The notes under the pieces were generated by a model. It saw nothing but the letters and a program-made list of their open reading frames with translations. It searched no databases and was not told the DNA's origin. From NCBI GenBank assembly GCA_046046245.1, contig JBJOKE010000040.1, positions 1 to 64,000 on the forward strand: DNA of 64,000 nucleotides, in the 5' to 3' direction. Position 1 is the stretch's first letter, and each line of letters opens with the position of its first letter. Positions 7,961 to 15,893 of the stretch are shown here, in pieces. Source of the DNA: UBA4615 sp046046245 (GTDB taxonomy: Bacteria; Pseudomonadota; Gammaproteobacteria; Burkholderiales; Burkholderiaceae_E). Position numbers and translations under genes: made by a program.

Positions 7961-9178
7961 ATGAAGGTCGATCTCGTCGTCGAGCACTGTCGTGCGGCCA
8001 CGTTCGCCGACGGCGGCCCGGGCATCGTCGACGACGCGCTCGTCGCGATCGCCGGCGGGCGGATCGCCTGGGTCGGCCCGCGCGCCGAGGCGCCGCGCTT
8101 CACCGCCGCCGACGGTGCCGGCGCGCCGCCCGCCCACGACGCGCGGGGCGGCTGGCTGACGCCCGGCCTCGTCGATGCGCACACCCACCTCGTGTACGCC
8201 GGCGACCGCGCGCAGGAATTCGAGATGCGGCTCGAGGGCGCGAGCTATGCCGACATCGCGCGCGCGGGCGGCGGCATCCTGTCGACGGTCCGCGCGACCC
8301 GGGCCGCCGGCGAGGCCGAGCTCGCCGCGCAGTCGGGGCGGCGCCTCGCCCGGCTCGCGGCCGAGGGCGTGACCACGGTCGAGATCAAGTCGGGCTACGG
8401 GCTCGACCTCGAGACCGAGCTCCGGATGCTGCGGGTCGCTCGCGCGCTGGGGACGGCGCACGGCGTGGCCGTCCGCACCACCCTGCTCGCCGCGCACGCG
8501 CTGCCGCCGGAGTTCGCGGGCCGCGCCGACGACTACGTCGACGCGATCGTCGACGACTGGCTGCCGCGGGCGGCAGGCGAGGGCCTCGCCGACGCGGTCG
8601 ACGCCTTCTGCGAAGGCATCGCGTTCACGCCCGCGCAGTGCGCACGCGTGTTCGAGGCGGCGCGTGCCGCGGGGCTGCCGGTCAAGCTGCACGCCGACCA
8701 GCTGTCGGACCTCGACGGCGCGGCGCTCGCGGCGCGTCACGGTGCGCTGTCGGCCGACCACCTCGAGTGGACGAACGAGGCCGGCGTGGCCGCGATGGCG
8801 GCCGCGGGCACGGTCGCGATGCTGCTGCCCGGCGCGTTCTACGTGCTGCGCGAGACCCGCCTGCCGCCGGTGGCTGCGCTGCGCCGGCACCGTGTGCCGA
8901 TCGCGGTGGCCACCGACTGCAACCCCGGCTCGTCTCCCCTGTGCTCGCCGCTGCTCGCGATGAACATGGCGTGCACGCTGTTCCGGCTGACGCCGATCGA
9001 GGCGCTGGCGGGCATGACGGTCCACGCGGCCCGCGCGCTCGGGCTCGCCGACGAGACCGGCACGATCGCCCCGGGACGGCGCGCGGACCTCGCGCTGTGG
9101 GACGTCGGTCGGCCGGCGGAGCTCGCCTACGCGATGGGCGCGGCACCGCTGGTGAGGCGCTGGGTCGCGGGGCGATGA
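7961..9178 (+). CDS. hutI: Imidazolonepropionase
   Basis: Hydrolyses 4-imidazolone-5-propionate to N-formimino-glutamate, third step of histidine breakdown. 405 residues from ATG 7961 (MKVDLVVEHC), typical length. Amidohydrolase motifs: GLVDAHTHLVYAGDRAQEF, the family signature GGGILSTVRATR, KSGYGLD, KLHADQLSD and ATDCNPGSSP. The track-length frame begins 16 residues earlier, but those residues overlap the hutF promoter area and are not family-like. The stop codon overlaps the ATG of the following histidine kinase gene (ATGA), suggesting translational coupling. Confidence 0.97.
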   Translation: MKVDLVVEHCRAATFADGGPGIVDDALVAIAGGRIAWVGPRAEAPRFTAADGAGAPPAHDARGGWLTPGLVDAHTHLVYAGDRAQEFEMRLEGASYADIARAGGGILSTVRATRAAGEAELAAQSGRRLARLAAEGVTTVEIKSGYGLDLETELRMLRVARALGTAHGVAVRTTLLAAHALPPEFAGRADDYVDAIVDDWLPRAAGEGLADAVDAFCEGIAFTPAQCARVFEAARAAGLPVKLHADQLSDLDGAALAARHGALSADHLEWTNEAGVAAMAAAGTVAMLLPGAFYVLRETRLPPVAALRRHRVPIAVATDCNPGSSPLCSPLLAMNMACTLFRLTPIEALAGMTVHAARALGLADETGTIAPGRRADLALWDVGRPAELAYAMGAAPLVRRWVAGR

Positions 9179-10692
9179 CCGCGTCGATGGATCCGCACCC
9201 GATCGGCACGGACGCGGTCGAGTTCGAGGCGATCTGGCACAACGTGCCGGTCGGCCTGGCGGTGGTCGATGCATCGCTGCGCTACGTGCTCGTCAACGAG
9301 CGCCTCGCCGAGCTCAACGGCCTGCCGGTCGAGGCCCACCTGGGTCGCCCGGTGCGCGAGATCGTGCCGGACCTGACCGCGCAGGGAGAGGCGGCGCTGC
9401 GCCGCTTGGTCGAGACCGGCGAGCCGATGCGCGACGTGGAGATCACCGGCGAGACGCCGGCGATGCCCGGCGTGCGCCGGACCTGGATCGTGCAGTTCCT
9501 GCCGCTTCGCGACGCGGCGGGGCGGGTCGTCGCGGTCAGCATCCTGGCCGAGGAGGTGACGCAGCAGCGCGAGGCGCAGGCCGAGCGCGACCGTGCGACG
9601 GCGCAGCTGCGCGAGAGCGAGCAGCGGCTCGCGATGGCGCTGGAGGCGGGGCAGCTCGGCTTCTGGGACTGGGACCTGGCGAGCGGGCGTGTCCACTACG
9701 GCGGCCGATGGGCGGCGATGCTCGGCCAGGCACCCGACGAGATCGCGCCGAGTGTCGACGCCTGGCGCGAGCGCGTGCATCCCGACGACGTCGAGCGCGT
9801 CGAGGCGCTGCTGCAGGCGCATCTCGACGGCCGCACGCCGGTCTACGAATGCGAGCACCGGCTGCGGGCGAAGTCGGGCGACTGGGTCTGGGTGCTCGAC
9901 CGTGGGCGCGTCGTCGCGCGCGACGCGCAGGGCCGGCCGCTGCGCGCGATCGGCACGCACCTCGACGTGACCGACCGGCGGGCGGCGATCGACGCGCTCT
10001 ACGAGGCCGACCGCCGCAAGGACGAATTCCTCGCGATGCTCGGCCACGAACTGCGCAATCCGCTCGCGGGCCTGACGAACGCGGTCCGCGTGATCGCGGC
10101 GGACCCGGGCCTCGCGACGCCCTCGCGCGAGGCCGGTGCGATCGCCAGACGACAGCTGCAGCAGCTGCGTCGGCTGGTCGACGACCTGCTCGACGTGTCG
10201 CGGATCACCCGCGGCCACATCGAGCTGCTGCTCGAGGTGGTCACGGTCGAGAGCGCGCTGGCCGCCGCGGTCGCGGGCATCCGCTCGAGCTGCGAGGCGC
10301 GCGCGCTGCAGCTGCGGCTCGAGCCGGTGTCGCCGGCGCTGGCGGTCCGCGCCGACCGCGTTCGGCTCGCGCAGATCCTCGACAACCTGCTGAACAATGC
10401 CTGCAAGTACACCCCCTCGGGGGGAGCGATCGCCGTATCGGCCGAGGGCCGCGACGACCGCGTGGAGATCCGTGTCGACGACACCGGCATCGGGCTCTCG
10501 CCCGACCTGCTCGAGACGGTGTTCGAGCCGTTCACGCAGATGGCGCCGGGCATCGGGCTCGCACAGGGCGGGCTCGGCATCGGGCTGTCGCTGGTGCGGC
10601 GACTCGCCGAGCTGCACGGCGGCACCGCGCATGCCCACAGCGACGGGCCGGATCGCGGCAGCGTGTTCGTGCTGCGGCTGCCGCGGGCCTGA
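9175..10692 (+). CDS. Orphan cytoplasmic PAS-PAS sensor histidine kinase coupled to hutI
   Basis: 505 residues. PAS domain 1 (about 15-130) and a PAS fold with PAC segment (about 150-265, GDWVWVLDRGRVVARD) are followed by a HisKA domain with H-box LAMLGHELRNPL (phospho-acceptor His291) and an HATPase domain with N-box LDNLLNNACKYTPSGG, G1 DDTGIGL and G2 GLGIGLSL. No membrane segment or receiver domain is seen, so it should be a soluble sensor. ATG 9175 overlaps the hutI stop by 4 nt. No response regulator is encoded in the window, so the partner is unknown. The coupling suggests a link to histidine/urocanate status, which is inference. Confidence 0.9.
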   Translation: MTASMDPHPIGTDAVEFEAIWHNVPVGLAVVDASLRYVLVNERLAELNGLPVEAHLGRPVREIVPDLTAQGEAALRRLVETGEPMRDVEITGETPAMPGVRRTWIVQFLPLRDAAGRVVAVSILAEEVTQQREAQAERDRATAQLRESEQRLAMALEAGQLGFWDWDLASGRVHYGGRWAAMLGQAPDEIAPSVDAWRERVHPDDVERVEALLQAHLDGRTPVYECEHRLRAKSGDWVWVLDRGRVVARDAQGRPLRAIGTHLDVTDRRAAIDALYEADRRKDEFLAMLGHELRNPLAGLTNAVRVIAADPGLATPSREAGAIARRQLQQLRRLVDDLLDVSRITRGHIELLLEVVTVESALAAAVAGIRSSCEARALQLRLEPVSPALAVRADRVRLAQILDNLLNNACKYTPSGGAIAVSAEGRDDRVEIRVDDTGIGLSPDLLETVFEPFTQMAPGIGLAQGGLGIGLSLVRRLAELHGGTAHAHSDGPDRGSVFVLRLPRA

Positions 10693-10695
10693 CCG

Positions 10696-10713
10696 GCCGC
10701 CGCTTCAGGCGGC
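10696..10713. terminator. Hairpin between the convergent kinase and hutG genes
   Basis: Perfect 6-bp GC stem (GCCGCC 10696-10701 with GGCGGC 10708-10713, 6-nt loop), 4 nt after the kinase stop and overlapping the hutG stop region. No U-tract is present, so its strength as a terminator is doubtful. Confidence 0.35.
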
Positions 10714-11523
10714 AGCGGCCCAGTCGAGCGCCGCGCCCAGGCAGGCGGCGAGCAGCGGCCGCAGCCGCGCGGCCCGCGCGTCGTCGAACGCGAAGGGCGC
10801 GGCCTCGTCCATGTAGAGCGCCTGGGCCATCTCGAGCTGGATGGCGTGCACGCCCTCGCCGGGCCGACCGTGGTGGCGCGTGATGTGGCCGCCCTTGTAG
10901 CGGCCGTTCAGCACCCATGAATGCGCCTGCTGACCGCGGACCGGCGCGAGCACCGCGTCGATCAGCGACGGGGCGCAGGACCGACCGTCGGCCGTGCCGA
11001 AGTTCAGGTCCGGCAGCCGTCCCTCGAAGAAGCGCGGCAGCACCGACGCGATCGAGTGCGCATCCCAGAGCACCACGCGCGGGTGCCGGGCACGCAGCCG
11101 TGCGAGCTCGGCGCCGAGCGCCTCGTGGTAGGGCCGCCACCAGCGCTCCCGCCGGGCGGCGATCTCGTCGGCATCGGGCGGCGCGCCGCGCCAGACCGGC
11201 TCGCCTCGGAAGGTCTCGACCGGGACGAGGTCGGTGGTGGCCATGCCCGGATAGAGGCTCGAGCCGTCCGGCGGCCGGTTGAGGTCGATCACGTAGCGCG
11301 ACTGCGTCGCGACGATCCGCGTCGCGCCGAGCGCATCGAGGAAATCGTAGAGCACCGGCAGGTGCCAGTCGGTGTCGGCGAGCGTCGCGGCGGCGGGCGC
11401 GAGCCGCTCGGCGATCCCCGGCGGCAGGCCGGTACCCACGTGGGGCATCGACACGACGAGCGGGGCATCGCCGCGCACCAGCTCATAGGCGGGATCGGCG
11501 GCATCGCGATCGAAGGCGATCAT
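10705..11523 (-). CDS. hutG: N-formylglutamate deformylase
   Basis: Hydrolyses N-formyl-glutamate to glutamate and formate, the last step of the HutF/HutG route. 272 residues from ATG 11523 (MIAFDRDAADPAYEL). Family motifs: LVVSMPHVGTGLP, ATQSRYVIDLNRPPDG, LYPG, VVLWDAHSI and NGRYKGGHITRHHG; the His and Asp residues here are the expected metal ligands. It is the last gene of hutU-hutD-hutG; its ATG overlaps the hutD stop (ATGA). It converges on the kinase gene. Confidence 0.96.
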   Translation of the reverse strand: MIAFDRDAADPAYELVRGDAPLVVSMPHVGTGLPPGIAERLAPAAATLADTDWHLPVLYDFLDALGATRIVATQSRYVIDLNRPPDGSSLYPGMATTDLVPVETFRGEPVWRGAPPDADEIAARRERWWRPYHEALGAELARLRARHPRVVLWDAHSIASVLPRFFEGRLPDLNFGTADGRSCAPSLIDAVLAPVRGQQAHSWVLNGRYKGGHITRHHGRPGEGVHAIQLEMAQALYMDEAAPFAFDDARAARLRPLLAACLGAALDWAAAA

Positions 11524-12227
11524 CGTGAGGTCCTCGGGGCCGGCGGCCGGCCGGCGTCGGTGGGCGCGAATCGGGCGGAGACGGCGAACTCGACGACGCG
11601 CGCCGGCCCGAGCGCGCGCGGCGCTCCGGATCGGTCGCCGTCGTCGCCGTCCGCGACGCCGTCCCACAGCAGCAGCGTGCCCGCGCCGTGCTCGACGCCG
11701 CCCGCGCCGACGCGCCCGGCCTGCACGAACCAGCCGCGCAGTGCGGCGCCACCGGCAACGGCCGCGCGGGCCCAGCCGCGGTCGGGTGCGCCGCCGTCGG
11801 CGAGCGCGACGCGGCGCATGGCACCGGCGCGGCATCCGCGCGTGCACATCAGGTTCAGCGCGCGCGCGGGCCGCCCGCCGTCGAGCCGCGCATGGGGTGC
11901 GAGCGCGCCGTCGAAGGCGAACGGCGCGTCGTCGGCGCCGAGGGTCACCGGGTCGCGGCCGCCGAACGCGAGCGCGACCCGACCGGCGATCGGCGCGAAC
12001 AGCCGGTCCACGCCGGGCAGCGCCGAGAAGGGCCCTTCACGGTCGATGTCCGCGAGGCTCAGGCGCCATTCGAACTCGGGCAGACCCGCGACGCGCATGC
12101 GTACGTCGCCCGGACCCGCATCGCCGGCGGCCGCGCCGGACGCGAGCTCGCGCGTCGCGCCGCCACCGTTGGCCCACGGTCGCGGCGCACAGGCGGCGGC
12201 GTCGACCACCCGCACGGCGACGTTCAA
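11520..12227 (-). CDS. hutD: HutD family protein
   Basis: Cupin-fold HutD protein. In other bacteria HutD is needed for efficient growth on histidine or urocanate and is thought to act as a governor of hut expression; its biochemistry is uncertain. 235 residues with RPWANGGGATRE near the N-terminus, FEWRLSLADIDREGPFSALP and LNLMCTRG, all typical of the family. The start is TTG at 12227, chosen because it overlaps the hutU stop as TTGA; its own stop overlaps the hutG ATG. The three genes therefore look translationally coupled. Confidence 0.92.
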   Translation of the reverse strand: MNVAVRVVDAAACAPRPWANGGGATRELASGAAAGDAGPGDVRMRVAGLPEFEWRLSLADIDREGPFSALPGVDRLFAPIAGRVALAFGGRDPVTLGADDAPFAFDGALAPHARLDGGRPARALNLMCTRGCRAGAMRRVALADGGAPDRGWARAAVAGGAALRGWFVQAGRVGAGGVEHGAGTLLLWDGVADGDDGDRSGAPRALGPARVVEFAVSARFAPTDAGRPPAPRTSR

Positions 12228-13966
12228 CCGCGCGGCGCGATCATCGGCAGGTCGAGCCCCTGCTCGCGGGCGCAGGCGACCGCCTCGTCATAGCCCGCGT
12301 CGGCGTGCCGCATCACGCCGGTGGCGGGATCGTTCCACAGCACCCGCTCGATCCGCCGGTCGGCGGCCACGGTGCCGTCGCAGACGATCACCACGCCCGA
12401 ATGCTGCGAATAGCCGATGCCGACGCCGCCGCCGTGGTGGATCGACACCCAGGTCGCGCCGCCCGCGACGTTCAGCATCGCGTTGAGCAGCGGCCAGTCG
12501 GCGACCGCATCGGTGCCGTCCTTCATCGCCTCGGTCTCGCGGTTCGGGCTCGCGACCGAGCCGGTGTCGAGATGGTCGCGGCCGATGACGATCGGCGCCT
12601 TCAGCTCGCCGCGGCGGACCATCTCGTTGAACGCGAGCCCCGCGCGGTGGCGCTCGCCGAGCCCGAGCCAGCAGATCCGCGCGGGCAGCCCCTGGAACGC
12701 GATGCGATCGCGCGCGGCGTCGAGCCATGCGTGCAGGTGCCGGTCCTCGGGGAACAGTTCCTTCACCTTCGCGTCGGTCTTCCAGATGTCCTCCGGGTCG
12801 CCGGAGAGCGCGACCCAGCGGAACGGCCCCTTGCCGCGGCAGAACAGCGGCCGGATGCAGGCGGGGACGAAGCCGGGATAGTCGAACGCACGCGCCACGC
12901 CGGCATCCTTCGCGACCTGCCGGATGTTGTTGCCGTAGTCGATCGTCGGCACGCCCGCGTCGTGCCACGCGAGCATCGCCCGCACGTGCGTCGCGCACGA
13001 CGCGCGTGCCGCCTCGGTCAGCTCGCGCCGATCGGCCTCGGTGCCCTCGCGGCGCACGTGCCACCAGCGGGCCTCGGTCCAGCCCGCGGGCAGGTAGCCG
13101 TTGACGAGGTCGTGCGCGGAGGTCTGGTCGGTGACCGCGTCGGGGCGGATGCCGCGCGCGACCCACTGCGGCAGCAGCTCGGCGGCGTTGCCCAGGATGC
13201 CGACCGAGATCGCGCGGCCCTCGGCGTGCGCGGCGGCGATGCGGGCGAGCGCGTCGTCGATGTCCTTAGCCTGCACGTCGAGGTAGCGGGTGCGCAACCG
13301 CATGTCGATCCGCGACTGCTGGCACTCCACGACCACGCAGGACGCGCCGGCGAGCACCGCGGCGAGCGGCTGCGCGCCGCCCATGCCGCCCAGGCCGGCG
13401 GTCAGGATCCAGCGGCCGCGCCAGTCGCCGCCGTAGCGCTGGCGACCGAGCTCGACGAAGGTCTCGTAGGTGCCCTGCACGATGCCCTGCGAGCCGATGT
13501 AGATCCACGAGCCCGCCGTCATCTGCCCGTACATCATCAGGCCGCGGCGGTCGAGCTCGTCGAAGTGCGACCAGTCGGCCCACTTGCCGACGAGGTTCGA
13601 GTTCGCGATCAGCACGCGCGGCGCGTCGGGGTGGCTGCGGAACACGCCGACCGGCTTGCCCGACTGGATCAGCAGCGACTCGTCGTCGCCCAGCCGCTTC
13701 AGCGTCGCGACGATCGCGTCGAACGACGCCCAGTCACGCGCGGCGCGGCCGATGCCGCCGTAGACGACCAGCTCGTCGGGGTTCTCCGCGACCTCGGGGT
13801 CGAGGTTGTTCATCAGCATCCGCAGCGGTGCCTCGGTGAGCCAGCCGCGGGCGTTCAGCGCGGTGCCGCGCGGGGCACGGACCGGGCGGGCACCGGCGGC
13901 GCGCGACGCCGGCGCGGCGGACGGGACGGCCGCGTCGAGCGCGGCGCCGGGAACGGGTGCGTTCAT
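12224..13966 (-). CDS. hutU: Urocanate hydratase (urocanase)
   Basis: NAD+-dependent hydration of urocanate to imidazolone-propionate, second step of histidine degradation. 580 residues from ATG 13966, with GAGGAG about 7-8 nt upstream. Residues 1-33 are an Ala/Pro-rich extension before the conserved core starts (RAPRGTALNARGWLTEAP). Motifs: NSNLVGKWADW, YIGSQGIVQGTYET, TAGLGGMGGAQP (dinucleotide-binding), the conserved VSIHHGGGVGIGYSQHSG and FCRGKGPFRW. It is first in the hutU-hutD-hutG unit and divergent from hutC across 121 bp that contain an operator-like dyad. Confidence 0.97.
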   Translation of the reverse strand: MNAPVPGAALDAAVPSAAPASRAAGARPVRAPRGTALNARGWLTEAPLRMLMNNLDPEVAENPDELVVYGGIGRAARDWASFDAIVATLKRLGDDESLLIQSGKPVGVFRSHPDAPRVLIANSNLVGKWADWSHFDELDRRGLMMYGQMTAGSWIYIGSQGIVQGTYETFVELGRQRYGGDWRGRWILTAGLGGMGGAQPLAAVLAGASCVVVECQQSRIDMRLRTRYLDVQAKDIDDALARIAAAHAEGRAISVGILGNAAELLPQWVARGIRPDAVTDQTSAHDLVNGYLPAGWTEARWWHVRREGTEADRRELTEAARASCATHVRAMLAWHDAGVPTIDYGNNIRQVAKDAGVARAFDYPGFVPACIRPLFCRGKGPFRWVALSGDPEDIWKTDAKVKELFPEDRHLHAWLDAARDRIAFQGLPARICWLGLGERHRAGLAFNEMVRRGELKAPIVIGRDHLDTGSVASPNRETEAMKDGTDAVADWPLLNAMLNVAGGATWVSIHHGGGVGIGYSQHSGVVIVCDGTVAADRRIERVLWNDPATGVMRHADAGYDEAVACAREQGLDLPMIAPRG

Positions 13967-14052
13967 CGGGACTCTCCTCGGCGGAGCCCGCGCGGGCGGC
14001 GCACGCGACGCGGCGCGGCCCGGCGGCGGGCGAGACGGATCGGCCCGGATGG

Positions 14053-14083
14053 TTGCACGACCCGGTTTTATTGTCTATACAAT
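14053..14083 (+). promoter_or_regulatory. hutC promoter with overlapping operator-like dyad
   Basis: TTGCAC (14053-14058), a 17-nt spacer and TATACA (14076-14081) form a sigma-70-type promoter, and the hutC ATG follows 6 nt later. A dyad with perfect 5-bp arms (ATTGT 14070-14074, ACAAT 14079-14083) covers the -10. Its position and symmetry fit binding by the GntR-type repressor HutC, both on its own gene and on the divergent hutU. This is inference from position; the exact operator consensus was not compared. Confidence 0.6.
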
Positions 14084-14087
14084 TGCC

Positions 14088-14795
14088 ATGGCCACCCGCC
14101 CACGCTACCAGCAGGTCAAGGACCTCGTCCGCGAACGGATCGCGTCGGGCCGGCTCGGCGAGGGCGACCCGCTGCCCTCCGAGGAGGAACTCGCCGCGTC
14201 GCTCGGGCTGTCGCGCCTCACCGTCCACCGCGCGCTGCGCGAGCTGACCGCCGAAGGCGTGCTGGTGCGCTTCCGCCGCCGCGGCACCTTCGTCGCGCCA
14301 CTCGCGCCGCAGTCGTCGGCGATCACCGTCGAGCCCATCGAGAACCAGGTCGCGCTGCGCGGGCACCGGCACGGTGCGCGGCTGATCGAGGTCGGGGCGA
14401 CGAAGGCGGACGCGCCGCTCGCCGAGCGGCTCGAGGTCCGCAGCGGCACGCGCGTCTTCCACTCCACGCTCGTGCACCTCGAGGACGACGTGCCGATCCA
14501 GCTCGAGGACCGCTACGTGAACCCGCGCGTGGTGCCCGACTACCTCGACGTCGACTTCACGGGCACCACGCCGGCACAGTACTTGCAGGAGCACTATCCG
14601 CTGCGCGAGGTCGAGCACGTGATCGTCGCCGAGACGGCCGACGGTCCCACCGCCGACCTGCTCGACGTGCCGCGCGGCAGTCCGTGCCTCACCATCCTGC
14701 GACGGACCTGGTCGCAGGGCCGCGTCGCCACCTGCGCGCGGCTCGTGCACCCCGGCGCGCGGTTCCGGCTGTTCAACCGATTCCGACCCGCGTGA
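14088..14795 (+). CDS. hutC: Histidine utilisation repressor HutC (GntR family, UTRA domain)
   Basis: DNA-binding repressor of hut genes; family members are released from DNA by urocanate. 235 residues: a winged helix-turn-helix in about 1-70 (ERIASGRLGEGDPLPSEEEL, then LSRLTVHRALREL) and a UTRA ligand-binding domain (about 90-230, ending FRLFNRFRPA). Start ATG 14088 is the only sensible one: the family N-terminus (PRYQQVKDLV) begins 4 residues later, yet no Shine-Dalgarno precedes it. It is divergent from hutU and followed 71 bp later by the ABC importer genes. Confidence 0.95.
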   Translation: MATRPRYQQVKDLVRERIASGRLGEGDPLPSEEELAASLGLSRLTVHRALRELTAEGVLVRFRRRGTFVAPLAPQSSAITVEPIENQVALRGHRHGARLIEVGATKADAPLAERLEVRSGTRVFHSTLVHLEDDVPIQLEDRYVNPRVVPDYLDVDFTGTTPAQYLQEHYPLREVEHVIVAETADGPTADLLDVPRGSPCLTILRRTWSQGRVATCARLVHPGARFRLFNRFRPA

Positions 14796-14826
14796 GCAGG
14801 ATGCGCGGCCCATCAGACAGACCCCC

Positions 14827-14842
14827 GCAGCCGACCGGCTGC
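14827..14842 (+). other. Small hairpin between hutC and the ABC importer
   Basis: Perfect 6-bp stem GCAGCC / GGCTGC with loop GACC, 25 nt before the start of the binding-protein gene and 14 nt before its Shine-Dalgarno. No U-tract follows. It may be a processing or attenuation element, or chance in GC-rich DNA. Confidence 0.3.
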
Positions 14843-14866
14843 ACGACACCCCGCCAGGAGAGGCCC

Positions 14867-15847
14867 ATGCAACCGTCCCGTCGTACGAACCCGCTGCGCC
14901 GTCTCGGCGCGGTCGCCGCCGCTGCCGCGCTGTTCGCCGCGGGCCCCGCGCTCGCCCAGCAGGAGACCAAGGTCTCGATCGGCATCTCGGGCTGGACCGG
15001 CTTCGCGCCGCTGACGCTCGCGAAGGAGGCCGGGATCTTCAAGAAGAACGGTCTCGACGTGACGATCAAGAAGATCCCGCAGGCCTCGCGGCACCTCGCG
15101 ATCGCCTCGGGCGACATCCAGTGCGCGGCGACCACCGTCGAGACCTGGGTCGTCTGGAACGCCAACGGCGTCGCGACGAAGCAGCTGTTCCAGCTCGACA
15201 AGAGCTTCGGCGCCGACGGCATGGCCGTGCGCGGGGACATCAAGGGCTTCGCCGACCTGAAGGGCAAGACCATCGCCGCATCGGCGCCGGGCACCGCGCC
15301 CTACTTCACGATGGCGTGGATGCTGAAGAAGAACGGCCTGTCGCTGAAGGACGTGAAGGTCGTCAACATGGAGCCCGGTCCGGCCGCGCAGGCCTTCGTC
15401 GCCGGCCAGAGCGGCCTCGACGCCGCGATGACCTACGAGCCCTTCCTCTCCACGGTGCGCGACAAGCCCGAATCGGGACGGATCATCGCGACGACCCTCG
15501 ACTACCCGATGGTGATGGACACCTTCGGCTGCACGCCCCAGTTCATCGCGGGCAACGAGAAGGCGGTGAAGGCGCTCGCCGACAGCTACTTCGAGGCGCT
15601 CGAGATGATCAAGGCCGATCCGGCGAAGTCGAACGCGATCATGGGCGCGGACGTGAAGCAGAGCGCCGAGGCCTTCGCCAAGTCGTCGTCGTACCTGCGC
15701 TGGCAGGACCGCACGGCCAACCAGCGCTTCTTCGCGGGCGAGTGGCAGCAGTTCACCAGGGAGGCGGCCGACCTGCTGCTCGAGCTGGGCATCATCAAGC
15801 AGGTCCCCGACCTGAACGCGATCGTCGACACGCGCTTCATCAAGTGA
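14867..15847 (+). CDS. ABC transporter periplasmic binding protein, NitT/TauT (NMT1-like) family
   Basis: Solute receptor for the importer encoded by the next two genes. 326 residues from ATG 14867 with AGGAG 6 nt upstream. Signal peptide 1-30 (RLGAVAAAAALFAAGPALAQ, cleavage at ALA-Q). The mature part shows the family pattern GISGWTGFAPLTLAKEAGIF, KGKTIAASAPGTAPYF and YEPFLSTVRDKPESG. The substrate cannot be told from sequence; the setting beside hutC suggests urocanate, histidine or a related compound (inference). The family also includes sulfonate, nitrate and pyrimidine-precursor receptors. Confidence 0.92.
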   Translation: MQPSRRTNPLRRLGAVAAAAALFAAGPALAQQETKVSIGISGWTGFAPLTLAKEAGIFKKNGLDVTIKKIPQASRHLAIASGDIQCAATTVETWVVWNANGVATKQLFQLDKSFGADGMAVRGDIKGFADLKGKTIAASAPGTAPYFTMAWMLKKNGLSLKDVKVVNMEPGPAAQAFVAGQSGLDAAMTYEPFLSTVRDKPESGRIIATTLDYPMVMDTFGCTPQFIAGNEKAVKALADSYFEALEMIKADPAKSNAIMGADVKQSAEAFAKSSSYLRWQDRTANQRFFAGEWQQFTREAADLLLELGIIKQVPDLNAIVDTRFIK

Positions 15848-15863
15848 TCCGACGCGCGTCCCG

Positions 15864-15893
15864 CGCGCGCGGCCCCGCGGGGGGCCGCGCGTG
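15864..15893 (+). promoter_or_regulatory. 13-bp hairpin enclosing the GTG start codon of the permease gene
   Basis: 15864-15876 pairs with 15881-15893 (12 Watson-Crick pairs and one G-U) around the loop GCGG. The right arm ends with the permease GTG start codon (15891-15893) and contains the G-run that would serve as its ribosome site. The structure should lower permease translation relative to the binding protein, and may also stop 3'-5' decay of the upstream mRNA. Both roles are inference. Confidence 0.6.

Noticed and set aside
11525..14866. Very long plus-strand frame ending in the ABC binding protein
   Set aside because: It runs antisense through hutG, hutD and hutU and crosses hutC in another frame; only the part from ATG 14867 has a signal peptide and family similarity.
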